Part shown: positions 51,829 through 60,960 of the stretch, one piece after another
Layout of the letters: every line of letters begins with the position of its first letter
How positions within the stretch are numbered: the stretch's first letter is position 1
NCBI RefSeq assembly: GCF_000421265.1
Contig: NZ_ATWN01000004.1
Span: 62,001-126,000 of the forward strand
Direction: 5' to 3'
From: Thalassospira lucentensis MCCC 1A00383 = DSM 14000
GTDB taxonomy: Bacteria; Pseudomonadota; Alphaproteobacteria; Rhodospirillales; Thalassospiraceae
DNA length: 64,000 bases
The notes under the pieces: model-generated
Told to the model about the DNA's origin: nothing
The model's database searches: none
The model's input: the letters and a program-made list of their open reading frames with translations, nothing else
Made by a program: the position numbers and the translations under genes

Positions 51829-53253
51829 TCAGGGCTTGTGCAGCATTTTGACTTCCATGAAATCTTCAAGGCCAAACATCCCGCCTTCACGGCCAACGCC
51901 TGATTGCTTAAAACCGCCAAACGGGCTTCCAGCGCGCGGGAAGGCACCATTGATGCGAACCATGCCAGCCCGCAGTTTGCGCGCAACCCGGTCGGCCTTG
52001 GCAGCGTCGGGGGTCTGGATATAGGCGGCCAGACCATAGGGCGTGTCATTGGCGATTTTGATGGCGTCTTCTTCGCTGTCAAACGGGATCATGACGACGA
52101 CTGGGCCAAAGATTTCTTCGCGTGCGATGCGCATACTATTGTTCACATCGGCAAAGATGGTTGGTTTGGTGAAGTATCCTTCGTTAATGCCATCAGGTTT
52201 ACCCACACCCCCGACCAGAAGTTTCGCCCCTTCGTCGATGCCTGCCTGAATAAGGGTTTGAACCCGGTCATATTGGATGTGGCTGACCAGTGGGCCGATA
52301 TGATTGCCCTCAACCGTTGGATCACCGACGGATGCAGCGTCGCCAACGCGCTTGGCGACCTTGACGGCTTCGTCATAGATCGACCGTTGTACCAGCATCC
52401 GGGTCGGGGCGTCACAGGTTTGACCGGTGTTGTTAAAGACATCGAGAACGCTAAAGGTAATGCGGTCTTCGATATCGACGTCGTCAAAGACGATGTTGGG
52501 TGATTTGCCGCCCAGTTCCAAGGTGACGCGTTTGATATTTTCGGCGGCATCCTTGGTAATCGCCTTGCCCGCACGGGTCGATCCGGTAAAGGACATCATG
52601 ACGATATCGGGGTGGCGCGACATGGTGGCACCGGCAACCGGACCAGCCCCCTGAATAAGGTTAAAGCTACCCGCCGGGAAGCCGGCCTCATGGATCATTT
52701 CAGCATAAAGCATCGCATTGAGTGGGGTAAATTCCGATGGTTTCAGAACACATGTACAGCCGGTCGCCAAGGCCGGAATGACTTTGAGCACAATCTGGTT
52801 CATCGGCCAGTTCCATGGCGTGATCAGGCCGCACACCCCAATTGGTTCACGCAAAAGCGTTTCACCATTATGCAGGGTTTCCTCGGTTTTAAGGTCGCGG
52901 AGGGCCTTGATGAAATCTTCAAGATGATCGACGCCGGCAGCGGCCTGTTGTTCGTGCGACATGGTCGTTGGTGCACCCAGCTCGGACGTAATGGTACCCG
53001 CGACTTCATGATAACGGCGCTTGTAAATCGCTAGCAGACGTTCAAGCATGCCAAGCCGTTCATCCACCGTTGTCTGGCTGTAGGTCACAAAGGCGCACTT
53101 GGCTGCGGCGACGGCAAGATCGACGTCTTCTTCGCTGGCCAGCGTAATCTGGGTGATGACTTCTTCGGTCGCCGGATTGATGACGTCCATCTTCTGGGAC
53201 GAAATCGGATCAATCCATTTGCCATCGATATAGAATTTACCTGCGTTTTGCAT
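51829..53253 (-). CDS. NAD(P)-dependent aldehyde dehydrogenase
   Basis: A 474-residue aldehyde dehydrogenase oxidising an aldehyde to the acid. The general-base Glu is E246 in LELGGKSPN, the catalytic Cys is C280 in NTGQTCDAPTR, and the cofactor motifs are ITPWNWPMNQ and FTGSTRAGK. It is the last gene of the six-gene potDBCA-like operon, after the metallo-hydrolase. With a polyamine-type transporter upstream, oxidation of an amino-aldehyde (such as 4-aminobutanal) is plausible, but a substrate cannot be read from sequence. AGGAAG precedes the start. Confidence 0.92.
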   Translation of the reverse strand: MQNAGKFYIDGKWIDPISSQKMDVINPATEEVITQITLASEEDVDLAVAAAKCAFVTYSQTTVDERLGMLERLLAIYKRRYHEVAGTITSELGAPTTMSHEQQAAAGVDHLEDFIKALRDLKTEETLHNGETLLREPIGVCGLITPWNWPMNQIVLKVIPALATGCTCVLKPSEFTPLNAMLYAEMIHEAGFPAGSFNLIQGAGPVAGATMSRHPDIVMMSFTGSTRAGKAITKDAAENIKRVTLELGGKSPNIVFDDVDIEDRITFSVLDVFNNTGQTCDAPTRMLVQRSIYDEAVKVAKRVGDAASVGDPTVEGNHIGPLVSHIQYDRVQTLIQAGIDEGAKLLVGGVGKPDGINEGYFTKPTIFADVNNSMRIAREEIFGPVVVMIPFDSEEDAIKIANDTPYGLAAYIQTPDAAKADRVARKLRAGMVRINGAFPRAGSPFGGFKQSGVGREGGMFGLEDFMEVKMLHKP

Positions 53254-53326
53254 CGGAAGTCTTCCTGATTATATTGGGTTGGTTGGCCGTGCCGTGGTGT
53301 TTGCGTTCAGTGCGGCGGGCCTGTTG

Positions 53327-54058
53327 TCAGGTCCGTTCCCGCAGCCAGTTTTTGATAATTTCGCGGTGGCGCTCACCACTGTAACTGGCGAAATGTCCGC
53401 CGTGAACCACACGGACAGGCAAGTCATAAAGCCGTTCCATGGAGCGCACGTAGTCCTTTGCATTGGCATGATAGGTGTCTTCGATCAACGGCCCATCATA
53501 CACAATATCACCGGAAAACAGGATGCTGGTTTTAGCTTCCCAAAGGGCGATGCCGCCCGGCGAATGGCCCGGCGTGTGGATGACCTCAAAATGCCGATCA
53601 CCCAGATCAATCACATCGCCATCCTCGACAATGCGCGTTGCCGGGGCGGCCTTCACCGCATAGGTGGTCGAGGCATAGGGGGCAGGGGGCAGCTTGGTGA
53701 AAATGTCGTCGGTGACATAGGGATCGGCAAGCGTGTTTTTGCGTGTCGGATGGGCCAGAAGATCGGCCTCGCAGCGATGGCAAATCCGGTTTTCAAATTC
53801 ATGATGACAACCGATATGGTCAAAATGGGTGTGGCTGGCAACCGCCTGAACGGATCGTTCGGTCACAAGTGGCACCCATTCGGTGAGCGACACAACCCCC
53901 ATGCCGCTATCGATCAGCATATCGCCATCACGTCCGCGGACGTGCCAGATGTTGCAACGATAGAACTCTTCGATGAACGGCTCCCCGATATAGGTGATGT
54001 CATCACCGACACGTTTGAGGCTGTACCAGTCTTCGGCTTTGGCGCGTTCCATACTCAT
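53327..54058 (-). CDS. Metallo-beta-lactamase-fold hydrolase
   Basis: A 243-residue MBL-fold protein. The zinc site is SHTHFDHIG (H76, H78, D80, H81) with the later TPGHSPGGI (His) and FSGDIVYDGP (Asp) and VHGGHFAS (His). It is closest in look to glyoxalase II-like or Zn-dependent hydrolases of small esters. The start overlaps the end of the ABC ATPase gene by four bases, and the aldehyde dehydrogenase follows, so it should act in the same catabolic route. The substrate is unknown; no beta-lactamase role is suggested by the context. Confidence 0.85.
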   Translation of the reverse strand: MSMERAKAEDWYSLKRVGDDITYIGEPFIEEFYRCNIWHVRGRDGDMLIDSGMGVVSLTEWVPLVTERSVQAVASHTHFDHIGCHHEFENRICHRCEADLLAHPTRKNTLADPYVTDDIFTKLPPAPYASTTYAVKAAPATRIVEDGDVIDLGDRHFEVIHTPGHSPGGIALWEAKTSILFSGDIVYDGPLIEDTYHANAKDYVRSMERLYDLPVRVVHGGHFASYSGERHREIIKNWLRERT

Positions 54059-55170
54059 GCCGCGTCCTCGGTTCTTGTGGTGTCAGGGTGCCCGGCCAGA
54101 ACAACCACCGATGCCGGATCAATCGTCAGATCAATCCACGCCCCGGCTTCAATCACGGCTGATTGGGGCATATGAGCGGTGAGGACGATGTCTGGCGCGT
54201 CAACCGGTTCAAGATGGGCGCGATGATGGGTGCCAAAGAACGAACCATCGGTGACCTTGGCCTTGCCAAATGTGATACGCGGGCCGGTTCCCGTGCTGGC
54301 GCGGAAATGTTCGGGGCGAATGGCAAGGGTGACTTTTGCGCCCTTGGTCAGGTTCTCATCGCGCAGTGCGGTTTCGGCCAAGCTGACCAAACCCAGCACC
54401 GTATCAACATCGACCATACCATCATGACATTTGCCAAGGGTGCCGGGGATGAAATTGACCTCGCCCATGAAGCTTGCCGAAAACAGGGTTCTGGGACGCA
54501 TATAAATGTCTTCTGGTCGTCCGACGTCCTCGATATTGCCAGCATTCATCACGACAATCCGATCGGCAATCGCCATGGCTTCTTCCTGATCGTGGGTGAC
54601 GTGAACGAATGTGGTGCCGACCCGTTTCTGAATGGCTTTCAACTCATCCTGCATTTGACGGCGGAGTTTTAAATCAAGCGCACCCAGCGGCTCATCAAGC
54701 AACAAAACGTCTGGTTCGACGGCGAGGGCACGGGCAAGGGCAACACGTTGGCGCTGCCCACCCGAAAGTTCATGCGGTTTTTTATCGGCCGATGATTTCA
54801 GCCCGACCATATCAAGAAGGTCTTCGGCCTTGGCATGGCGTTCGGCCTTACCGATTTTGCGCATTTTCAGGCCAAACGCGACATTGTCACGCAACGACAT
54901 ATGGGGAAACAGGGCGTAATCCTGAAACATCGTGGTGGTTGGGCGTTTGGATGGGGGCACACGGCCCATATCCTGCCCGTTAATTTCAACCGTGCCGGAA
55001 CTGGGCGACAGGAAGCCCCCCAGAAGCGACAGAAGGGTCGTTTTGCCACAGCCAGATGGTCCCAGCAGAACGATGAATTCACCGGCCTCAATCTCAAGGC
55101 TGACATCGTTAAGGGCGGTGAAATCGCCAAAGATTTTGGTGGCATTGCGGATGGAGACTGGGGCGGTCAT
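54055..55170 (-). CDS. Polyamine-type ABC transporter ATPase (PotA-like)
   Basis: A 371-residue ATPase of the PotA/spermidine-putrescine kind. Walker A GPSGCGKTT (37-45), Q-loop FQDYALFPH, signature LSGGQ (135-139), Walker B VLLLDEPLGALD (D159, E160) and the H loop VTHDQEEAMA. A TOBE domain follows from about 280. ATGA overlaps at both ends link it with the permease gene upstream and the hydrolase gene downstream, so the operon is tightly packed. Substrate: polyamine, opine or similar, not resolvable. Confidence 0.93.
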   Translation of the reverse strand: MTAPVSIRNATKIFGDFTALNDVSLEIEAGEFIVLLGPSGCGKTTLLSLLGGFLSPSSGTVEINGQDMGRVPPSKRPTTTMFQDYALFPHMSLRDNVAFGLKMRKIGKAERHAKAEDLLDMVGLKSSADKKPHELSGGQRQRVALARALAVEPDVLLLDEPLGALDLKLRRQMQDELKAIQKRVGTTFVHVTHDQEEAMAIADRIVVMNAGNIEDVGRPEDIYMRPRTLFSASFMGEVNFIPGTLGKCHDGMVDVDTVLGLVSLAETALRDENLTKGAKVTLAIRPEHFRASTGTGPRITFGKAKVTDGSFFGTHHRAHLEPVDAPDIVLTAHMPQSAVIEAGAWIDLTIDPASVVVLAGHPDTTRTEDAA

Positions 55171-55958
55171 TTCTTTGCCGTCCTTCTAAAGATACTCAAT
55201 TCAAGAATAAGCAGCAGGGCAACCGATACAAGGAAGACAATGCTTCCGACCGCGTTTGTTTTCGGGTTCAGGCCCGACCGCAGCATGCTCCAGATTTCAA
55301 CTGGCAAGGTGACGTCAAAGCGCGACAGCAGGAAGGATATGATAAATTCATCCCAGCTAAAGGTCACCGACAGGAAAAATGCCGCGAGGATTGATGGCAT
55401 CAACATGGGCGCGCTGATCTGGGTCATCACCTGCCATTCCGCAGCACCCAAATCACGTGCGGCTCTTTCGATGTTTTTCTGATGGTCGCCCATGGATGCA
55501 TAAATGATGGCAAAGCACAGCGGCAAATTAATCACCACATGGCCGATCGCGACTGTCCAAAGTGACAGTGATACGCCGAGCCAGTTAAAGGTGGAGAGCA
55601 AACCAAGGGCAATGATCAGGTAGCTGACCGTCATCGGCGCCACCAGAAGCCCGCGCTGAAGCCGAGATGCCGGTAACATGAACCGGGCCAGACCATAGGC
55701 AGCACAGAAACCAAGAACGCAGGCAATGGTCGATGACCCGATGGCGACCATCAATGAATTTCCAAGGGCGGACATCAGGCGGCTGTCGGCGAAAACCTCC
55801 CCATACCATTTCAAGGTCGCACCATTAAACGGCGGGACCGGCAGGCGGCCATCCTGAAACGAAAACAGCACCAGCACCACGACTGGTAAAAAGATAAAGC
55901 CATACAGCGCGATCAGATACGCCCACGACAGAACTTTGGAAAAGCGCGATGAAATCAT
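55167..55958 (-). CDS. Polyamine-type ABC permease (PotC-like)
   Basis: A 263-residue inner-membrane permease with six helices, starting with WAYLIALYGFIFLPVVVLVL. The EAA loop reads NIERAARDLGAAEWQVMTQI and SAPMLMPSILAAFFLSVTFS follows. ATG 55958 has AAGGA at seven bases; a GTG six bases earlier overlaps the upstream stop but is too close to that site. It is the second permease of the operon. Confidence 0.9.
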   Translation of the reverse strand: MISSRFSKVLSWAYLIALYGFIFLPVVVLVLFSFQDGRLPVPPFNGATLKWYGEVFADSRLMSALGNSLMVAIGSSTIACVLGFCAAYGLARFMLPASRLQRGLLVAPMTVSYLIIALGLLSTFNWLGVSLSLWTVAIGHVVINLPLCFAIIYASMGDHQKNIERAARDLGAAEWQVMTQISAPMLMPSILAAFFLSVTFSWDEFIISFLLSRFDVTLPVEIWSMLRSGLNPKTNAVGSIVFLVSVALLLILELSIFRRTAKK

Positions 55959-55960
55959 GA

Positions 55961-56824
55961 TCACGTCCTTTCCATTTTAAGCCAGCGGGCACAGGCGATA
56001 TAGGCCAGTGTCACCACCACCATCAAAATGATCGAAAGGGTCGCGGCCATCGGGAAATCGGCGCGTCGACCAAGTTGCAGCATGATGATTTGCGGCAAAG
56101 CCAGTTCATTATTGCCACCCAGAATTTGCGGGGTGATGTAATCGCCAATGCACAGAACAAAGGTCAGAAATGCACCGACCATAATGCCCGGCAATGTGAG
56201 GGGTAACACCACATGCCAAAATACCTGAAACCCGTTGGCCCCAAGGTCGGCGGCCGCACGTCGGTAGTTTGGTGGCATCTGCACCAGATTGGCATAGATG
56301 GTTAAGGTCAACAGCATGACAAAGAAATGCACAAAGCCAATTACCGTGGCCGAGCGTGTGCTGGCCAATTCAAGCGGTTCGGCAATCAGGCCAATGTGCA
56401 TCAGGGTATTGTTGATCACCCCGTTTTTGGCCAAGACCAAAAGCCACGAATAAGACCGCACCACATAGCTTGTCCAAAAGGGCAGGATTGCCATGATCAG
56501 CGCCATGCGCTGCCACTTTTGCGGGATCCGTTCGGCAATGATCCATGCCAGCGGATAGGCCAGAACAACAGAAATAAGGGTGACGGTAAAGGTGATTTCA
56601 AGTGAGACAAAAAGCCCTTTAAGCAAATGGGCCTTTTCAAAAAATGCGATGTAGTTGTCCAGATTCCACGCCATGACCAGTTCGCGGCCTTTGCGGGTGG
56701 CAAGGCTGATGGCGGCCATGACGATAAACGGGATTACGAAAAACGCGACGGTCCATAGGAGGGCCGGTGTCACAAACCCCCATGCGCGGCGATTTTCGCG
56801 TGTTTCAAGGGTGGCAGAAGCCAT
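55961..56824 (-). CDS. Polyamine-type ABC permease (PotB-like)
   Basis: A 287-residue permease, first of the pair. Helices include LLWTVAFFVIPFIVMAAISL, VTLISVVLAYPLAWIIAERI and MALIMAILPFWTSYVVRSYS. The EAA loop is NYRRAAADLGANGFQVFWHV. ATG 56824 has AAGGA seven bases upstream. The gene is separated from the binding-protein gene by 163 bases that hold a strong hairpin, the usual place for one between an abundant binding protein and the rest. Confidence 0.9.
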   Translation of the reverse strand: MASATLETRENRRAWGFVTPALLWTVAFFVIPFIVMAAISLATRKGRELVMAWNLDNYIAFFEKAHLLKGLFVSLEITFTVTLISVVLAYPLAWIIAERIPQKWQRMALIMAILPFWTSYVVRSYSWLLVLAKNGVINNTLMHIGLIAEPLELASTRSATVIGFVHFFVMLLTLTIYANLVQMPPNYRRAAADLGANGFQVFWHVVLPLTLPGIMVGAFLTFVLCIGDYITPQILGGNNELALPQIIMLQLGRRADFPMAATLSIILMVVVTLAYIACARWLKMERT

Positions 56825-56929
56825 CACGGTATCCTTGTCTGCAACGATTAAGACCGGTAAAGGCCCGGTTGCTTTCTTTGGTGGCGTGGGAATGGGGGCG
56901 ACCGTCGATCAAGCGTAACGCAAGTTCGA

Positions 56930-56961
56930 ACCATTGCCCCGCAAAAAAGCGAGGCAATGGT
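56930..56961 (-). promoter_or_regulatory. Intercistronic hairpin between binding protein and permease
   Basis: ACCATTGCC and GGCAATGGT pair, extended by CGC/GCG across a single mismatch with an A6/T6 loop. There is no T run after the stem, so it should stabilise the upstream potD-like message or give partial termination instead of ending transcription. Confidence 0.7.
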
Positions 56962-56987
56962 GGGTGCTCAATACGCAAGGGAGCTAC

Positions 56988-58076
56988 TTATTGTTGAAGC
57001 ATCTCGACCCAGGCATCCTGCATCTGTGCATCCAGATCGGCATCCGGGATCGGATAAAGTTGCGAATTTTTAAGGTATTCTGCCTGATCATCCCAGCGAA
57101 GGGCGGCTTTTTGCGCATCCGAAAGGTTCGCACCAGCCTTGGCGTTGGCGGGCATCCCCCAATAGCATGATGAGGTCGCAAGGCGCGATTGGCCTTCGGG
57201 GCTCAGGATGTATTGAACGAACTTCAGGGCCAAGTCAGGCTTTTCGGAATCCTTCATCACCGCAATCGACTGTGCCCAGCGAAGCCCGCCCTGTTTGGGG
57301 ATGACCCAATCAAGGTTCGGCTTGTCTTCGGACAGAACTGCGGTGATCCATTCACCACCACCGACAAGAATGTCGACCTCACCTGTGGCAAGGGCGGTTT
57401 GCGATGACACAACTTCACCGACCTGTTTGGAGGCCTTTTTCATGGCAAACAGCTTTTCCTTAATCGCGGGCATGTCATCCGCACCAAGATCAGCAGTATC
57501 AATACCAAGTCCAAGCCCGACCAGACCAATCACCGGCAGGTAATAGTCATAAACCGCAATGCGTCCGGCATATTTGTCCGACCAGATCACCGATATGTCT
57601 TCCATGTCTTTGGGATCGACTTTGGTTTTGTCGAACGAGATGGTGTTGTAGCCAAACTTTTCGGTGACGGCATAGGTTTTGCCATCGACCACATTGTTGT
57701 CTGCCATCACGACTTCAGGGAAAAGATCGGCTGTTGGTAAGGCGTCAGCCGGAATTTCGGCCAGAATGCCCATCTCAACCGCGCGGTGCACATCAACACC
57801 ATCAATCACCATCACATCCCAGTCCCCCGGACGTGATTGTTCAATGATCGAAAGGCCCGCACCCGTGCCTTCGTATTCCTTCAGATTGACTTTGACGTCG
57901 TATTCTTTCTCAAACGGTTCGATCAAGGCCGGGTCGGTATGGTCGCACCAGACAAGCGCGTTGAGTTCTTCGGTTGCCTGCGCAGATGGAACGATGGCAA
58001 GTGCGCCCAAAAGCATGGTCGCAGCGCCGCCCAGCAGCTTATTGCGGGTTTTTCCCGTGGAAACGTGACGAAACAT
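56988..58076 (-). CDS. Polyamine-type periplasmic binding protein (PotD-like)
   Basis: A 362-residue secreted binding protein. The signal peptide runs to about residue 34 (NKLLGGAATMLLGALAIVPS to AQATEE). The mature part has the spermidine/putrescine-binding fold: ALVWCDHTDPALIEPFEKEY, DWDVMVIDGVDVHRAVEMGI, EKFGYNTISFDKTK and VKFVQYILSPEGQSRLATSS-like segments. GGGAG precedes ATG 58076. It heads the operon and faces the tetR-like gene across two palindromic operators. Confidence 0.92.
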   Translation of the reverse strand: MFRHVSTGKTRNKLLGGAATMLLGALAIVPSAQATEELNALVWCDHTDPALIEPFEKEYDVKVNLKEYEGTGAGLSIIEQSRPGDWDVMVIDGVDVHRAVEMGILAEIPADALPTADLFPEVVMADNNVVDGKTYAVTEKFGYNTISFDKTKVDPKDMEDISVIWSDKYAGRIAVYDYYLPVIGLVGLGLGIDTADLGADDMPAIKEKLFAMKKASKQVGEVVSSQTALATGEVDILVGGGEWITAVLSEDKPNLDWVIPKQGGLRWAQSIAVMKDSEKPDLALKFVQYILSPEGQSRLATSSCYWGMPANAKAGANLSDAQKAALRWDDQAEYLKNSQLYPIPDADLDAQMQDAWVEMLQQ

Positions 58077-58153
58077 TGGCTCTCCCTGATTTCATATTGA
58101 GGCCTCCCTTTGTTGGGTTTTCGACACTCATGCCGGTGTCGTTGAAAAAATAT

Positions 58154-58165
58154 TGAACGTGTTCA
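58154..58165. promoter_or_regulatory. TetR operator 1 of the transporter operon
   Basis: TGAACGTGTTCA is TGAAC-N2-GTTCA, a near-perfect palindrome; it lies 78 bases upstream of the potD-like start. A second copy is 34 bases away. Confidence 0.7.
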
Positions 58166-58187
58166 TTTTTTGAGTCAATGTAAATTT

Positions 58188-58199
58188 TGAACCTGTTCA
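58188..58199. promoter_or_regulatory. TetR operator 2 of the transporter operon
   Basis: TGAACCTGTTCA, the same TGAAC-N2-GTTCA palindrome, 18 bases before the tetR-like ATG at 58218, placed for autorepression. Confidence 0.7.
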
Positions 58200-58217
58200 G
58201 TTTTCGTCGGAGTAAGA

Positions 58218-58841
58218 ATGTTAGGTTTGCGTGCCCAAAAGAAAGCCGATAAGAACCGCCGTATTCTTGAGGCCGCGACGACTTTGTTTCACAAGGTTGG
58301 CTATGATGCAGCGCGCATCGAAGACATTGCCGAGATGGCCGGTGTCTCGGTCGGAACGTTCTATAATTACTATAAAAACAAGGGCGACATGCTGATGGCC
58401 ACCGTCTCAATGGAGGTCGAGGAAGTCCTTGCGGCGGGGAACGGGATCATTGCGCAAAACCATGATGACGTCGGGGCGGCTTTGGCCGAACTGATCGGCA
58501 CATACTACGCCCATTCGCTTACGTATCTGTCGAAAGAAATGTGGCGGACAGCGATGTCTCTTTCAATCGGGCAACCCGAAACACCGTTTTCAAAACGTTA
58601 TACTGCCCTTGATTACCGCCTGTCCGAACAGGTTCGCGATCTGTTTGCAGCGTTGCAGGCACGTGGCATCATTCGACAGGACGTCGATTGCGATGCGATG
58701 GGCGAACTGATCTTTAACAACGTCAATATGATGTTCATCGAATTTGTTAAAAACGAGGACATGGATGTTGACGGGTTGCAGGCGGAAGTGGCACGGCAGA
58801 ACGCGCCGGTTGCCTTACTTGTTTCAAACGTCGCACACTGA
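58218..58841 (+). CDS. TetR-family regulator of the transporter operon
   Basis: A 207-residue TetR repressor with HTH helix IEDIAEMAGVSVGTFYNYYKNKG (about 34-56) and a helical ligand domain. GGAG lies before ATG 58218. It is divergent from the potD-like gene, with the two palindromes in the 141-base gap, so it very probably controls the transporter operon and itself. The ligand may be the transported amine or its aldehyde. Confidence 0.88.
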   Translation: MLGLRAQKKADKNRRILEAATTLFHKVGYDAARIEDIAEMAGVSVGTFYNYYKNKGDMLMATVSMEVEEVLAAGNGIIAQNHDDVGAALAELIGTYYAHSLTYLSKEMWRTAMSLSIGQPETPFSKRYTALDYRLSEQVRDLFAALQARGIIRQDVDCDAMGELIFNNVNMMFIEFVKNEDMDVDGLQAEVARQNAPVALLVSNVAH

Positions 58842-59004
58842 TCGACAGCCCACATCCGTTGGTAAGCGCGGGTCTTTAAACCAGCGTGCGCCTCATCACA
58901 GTTGAAATCGTCGATCAATGATAACAACTTCAATAAGATAAGCTGTGATAAAGCGATCATAAAGCCGTGGACAAAAACGCGCGGTGTGACGTTGGGGTGA
59001 ATGA

Positions 59005-60003
59005 ATGCCGCAGATAAACAAAGATCAGACCCGTGATGCGTTTGACGATGTATCGGCGTACGAGCCCGATGTTGATGTCGGCGACCTGATCCTTGCCGAT
59101 GGCGACCTTTTTGAATTGCCTGGTGCGCAGGGCCGATTGGAACGTCTTGATTTTGGCAACGGCATGTATCTGCACCGCGCCGAACTTTATGTCCGCGAAG
59201 ATTCATATTTTAACGTCAAAAATTCTTTGCCGCCGGGATGGTTATCCGGGGCGATTAATGTGATGGGCACCCTTGAGGTTGAATGCCCGGAAGGCAAGCT
59301 GCATTCAATGTCGCCAGACGCGGCGATGGTGATGAGGGTTGATCCGCTTGGAACGCGGTATTTTCTGCCCGCCGGGCAAGTGATCCGGCATGTTGGTGTT
59401 GTTTCCACGCTTGATCCTTTGCGCGAAAGATTTGGCGACAGGTTGCCCGCGGCGATGGCGCCGTTTTTGTCGGATCGTCAAGATGTTGTCCTGGTCAAGC
59501 CTGTGCCCACCTCCAACCGCATGCGCAGCATCGTCAGTGCGATGTTTTCACCGCATGTGACCGGGCTGGGCCACAAGTTCAAACTTGAAGGCCTATCGAC
59601 CCTGTTTCTCGCCGAACTTATTGACAGTTACCGCGCTTTGGTCGAGGCGGACAATGTTGCACCAGAATTAACGACTTTTGAAAAATCCGCGCATGATGCG
59701 GCGGTTTCAAAGATTGTCAGCAATCCGGGGGCGGCGATATCGGTTCCTCAACTGGCCGTTGATGTTGGCGTGTCCGAAAGCCGTTTAAACAGCTTGTTCA
59801 AGGCCGAAACCGGAAAATCCTGCGGCGAATTTATCCGCAGTGAACGCATGGCGCTTGCGCAAGAGCTGTTGATGGAGGGTGACATGACGGTTAAGCAGGT
59901 CGCCGAAAAAGTTGGCTTTAACCATGTCAGCAATTTTTCCCGGTCCTATCGCGACTGGTTTGGGGAAAGCCCGGCCAGTGCCTTGCGCCGGAAAGAGCGT
60001 TAA
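59005..60003 (+). CDS. AraC-family regulator
   Basis: A 332-residue protein with an N-terminal ligand domain of unclear fold (residues 20-210) and a C-terminal AraC DNA-binding domain: ISVPQLAVDVGVSESRLNSL FKAETGKS, then ERMALAQELLMEGDMTVKQV AEKVGFNHVSNFSRSYRDWF. It stands alone between the TetR gene and moxR-like genes. The target cannot be told; the neighbouring transporter operon or the MoxR unit are candidates. Confidence 0.85.
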   Translation: MPQINKDQTRDAFDDVSAYEPDVDVGDLILADGDLFELPGAQGRLERLDFGNGMYLHRAELYVREDSYFNVKNSLPPGWLSGAINVMGTLEVECPEGKLHSMSPDAAMVMRVDPLGTRYFLPAGQVIRHVGVVSTLDPLRERFGDRLPAAMAPFLSDRQDVVLVKPVPTSNRMRSIVSAMFSPHVTGLGHKFKLEGLSTLFLAELIDSYRALVEADNVAPELTTFEKSAHDAAVSKIVSNPGAAISVPQLAVDVGVSESRLNSLFKAETGKSCGEFIRSERMALAQELLMEGDMTVKQVAEKVGFNHVSNFSRSYRDWFGESPASALRRKER

Positions 60004-60108
60004 AGCCAACTTATCGACATCGATAATTGCGAAGTTTTTCTGATCCCTTGCTCAAAGGCGTGCAACGTCTTAGGTTAACGTAAACGTCAACCTTTACTGC
60101 AGGGCAAC

Positions 60109-60954
60109 ATGAAATTTCGAGGCACAGAAAATTACGTCGCGACCGATGATCTGATGGTGGCGGTCAATGCGGCGATCACGTTGCAACGACCGCTTTTGGT
60201 TAAAGGCGAGCCGGGTACCGGCAAAACCGTTCTGGCCGAAGAAATTGCCAAATCATTGGGTAAAAAACTGATCACCTGGTCGATCAAATCTACCACGCGT
60301 GCGCAGCAGGGGCTTTATGAATATGACGCAGTGTCGCGCCTGCGCGATAGCCAACTGGGTGATGAGCGGGTTCACAACATTGCCAATTACATCGTTAAGG
60401 GCAAATTGTGGGAAGCGTTTGAGGATGAAAGCGCGCCGGTATTGCTGATCGATGAGATTGACAAGGCCGATATCGAGTTTCCCAATGATTTGTTGCAAGA
60501 ACTCGACCGCATGGAGTTCTTTGTTTACGAAACACAGGAAACGATTAAGGCGACCAACCGTCCGATCGTCATCATCACGTCAAACAATGAAAAAGAACTG
60601 CCGGACGCATTCCTGCGTCGCTGTTTCTTCCATTACATCCGCTTTCCCGATGCCGAGACGATGAACCAGATCATCGAGGTGCATTATCCCGGTATTCAGA
60701 AACGGCTGGTCGCCGAGGCGCTTAATCTGTTTTACGACATGCGCGATGTGGCGGGTTTGAAAAAGAAACCCTCAACATCGGAATTGCTTGATTGGTTGAA
60801 ATTGCTGATGGCCGAAGACCTGCCACCCGAAGCCCTGCGCGCCAAGGATAGCAAAACCGCCGTCCCGCCGATGCATGGCGCGTTGCTTAAAAACGAGCAA
60901 GACGTCCATCTGTTTGAACGTCTTGCCTTTATGACCCGACGTGAAGGCCGGTAA
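60109..60954 (+). CDS. MoxR-type AAA+ ATPase
   Basis: A 281-residue AAA+ protein of the MoxR family, chaperone-like ATPases that work with a VWA-domain partner. Walker A GEPGTGKT (33-40), Walker B VLLIDEIDKADIEF, sensor 1 IVIITSNNEKELPDAFLRRC. It is followed after six bases by the VWA gene, the usual MoxR-CoxE pairing, seen in maturation of metal cofactor enzymes such as CO dehydrogenase (CoxD/CoxE). No such enzyme is encoded nearby. Confidence 0.92.
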   Translation: MKFRGTENYVATDDLMVAVNAAITLQRPLLVKGEPGTGKTVLAEEIAKSLGKKLITWSIKSTTRAQQGLYEYDAVSRLRDSQLGDERVHNIANYIVKGKLWEAFEDESAPVLLIDEIDKADIEFPNDLLQELDRMEFFVYETQETIKATNRPIVIITSNNEKELPDAFLRRCFFHYIRFPDAETMNQIIEVHYPGIQKRLVAEALNLFYDMRDVAGLKKKPSTSELLDWLKLLMAEDLPPEALRAKDSKTAVPPMHGALLKNEQDVHLFERLAFMTRREGR

Positions 60955-60960
60955 TCGGCG

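Noticed and set aside
53279..54175. Open frame of 298 codons antisense to the MBL hydrolase gene
   Set aside because: The product shows no domain, and the minus-strand gene has an intact zinc site and operon overlaps. It is a shadow frame.
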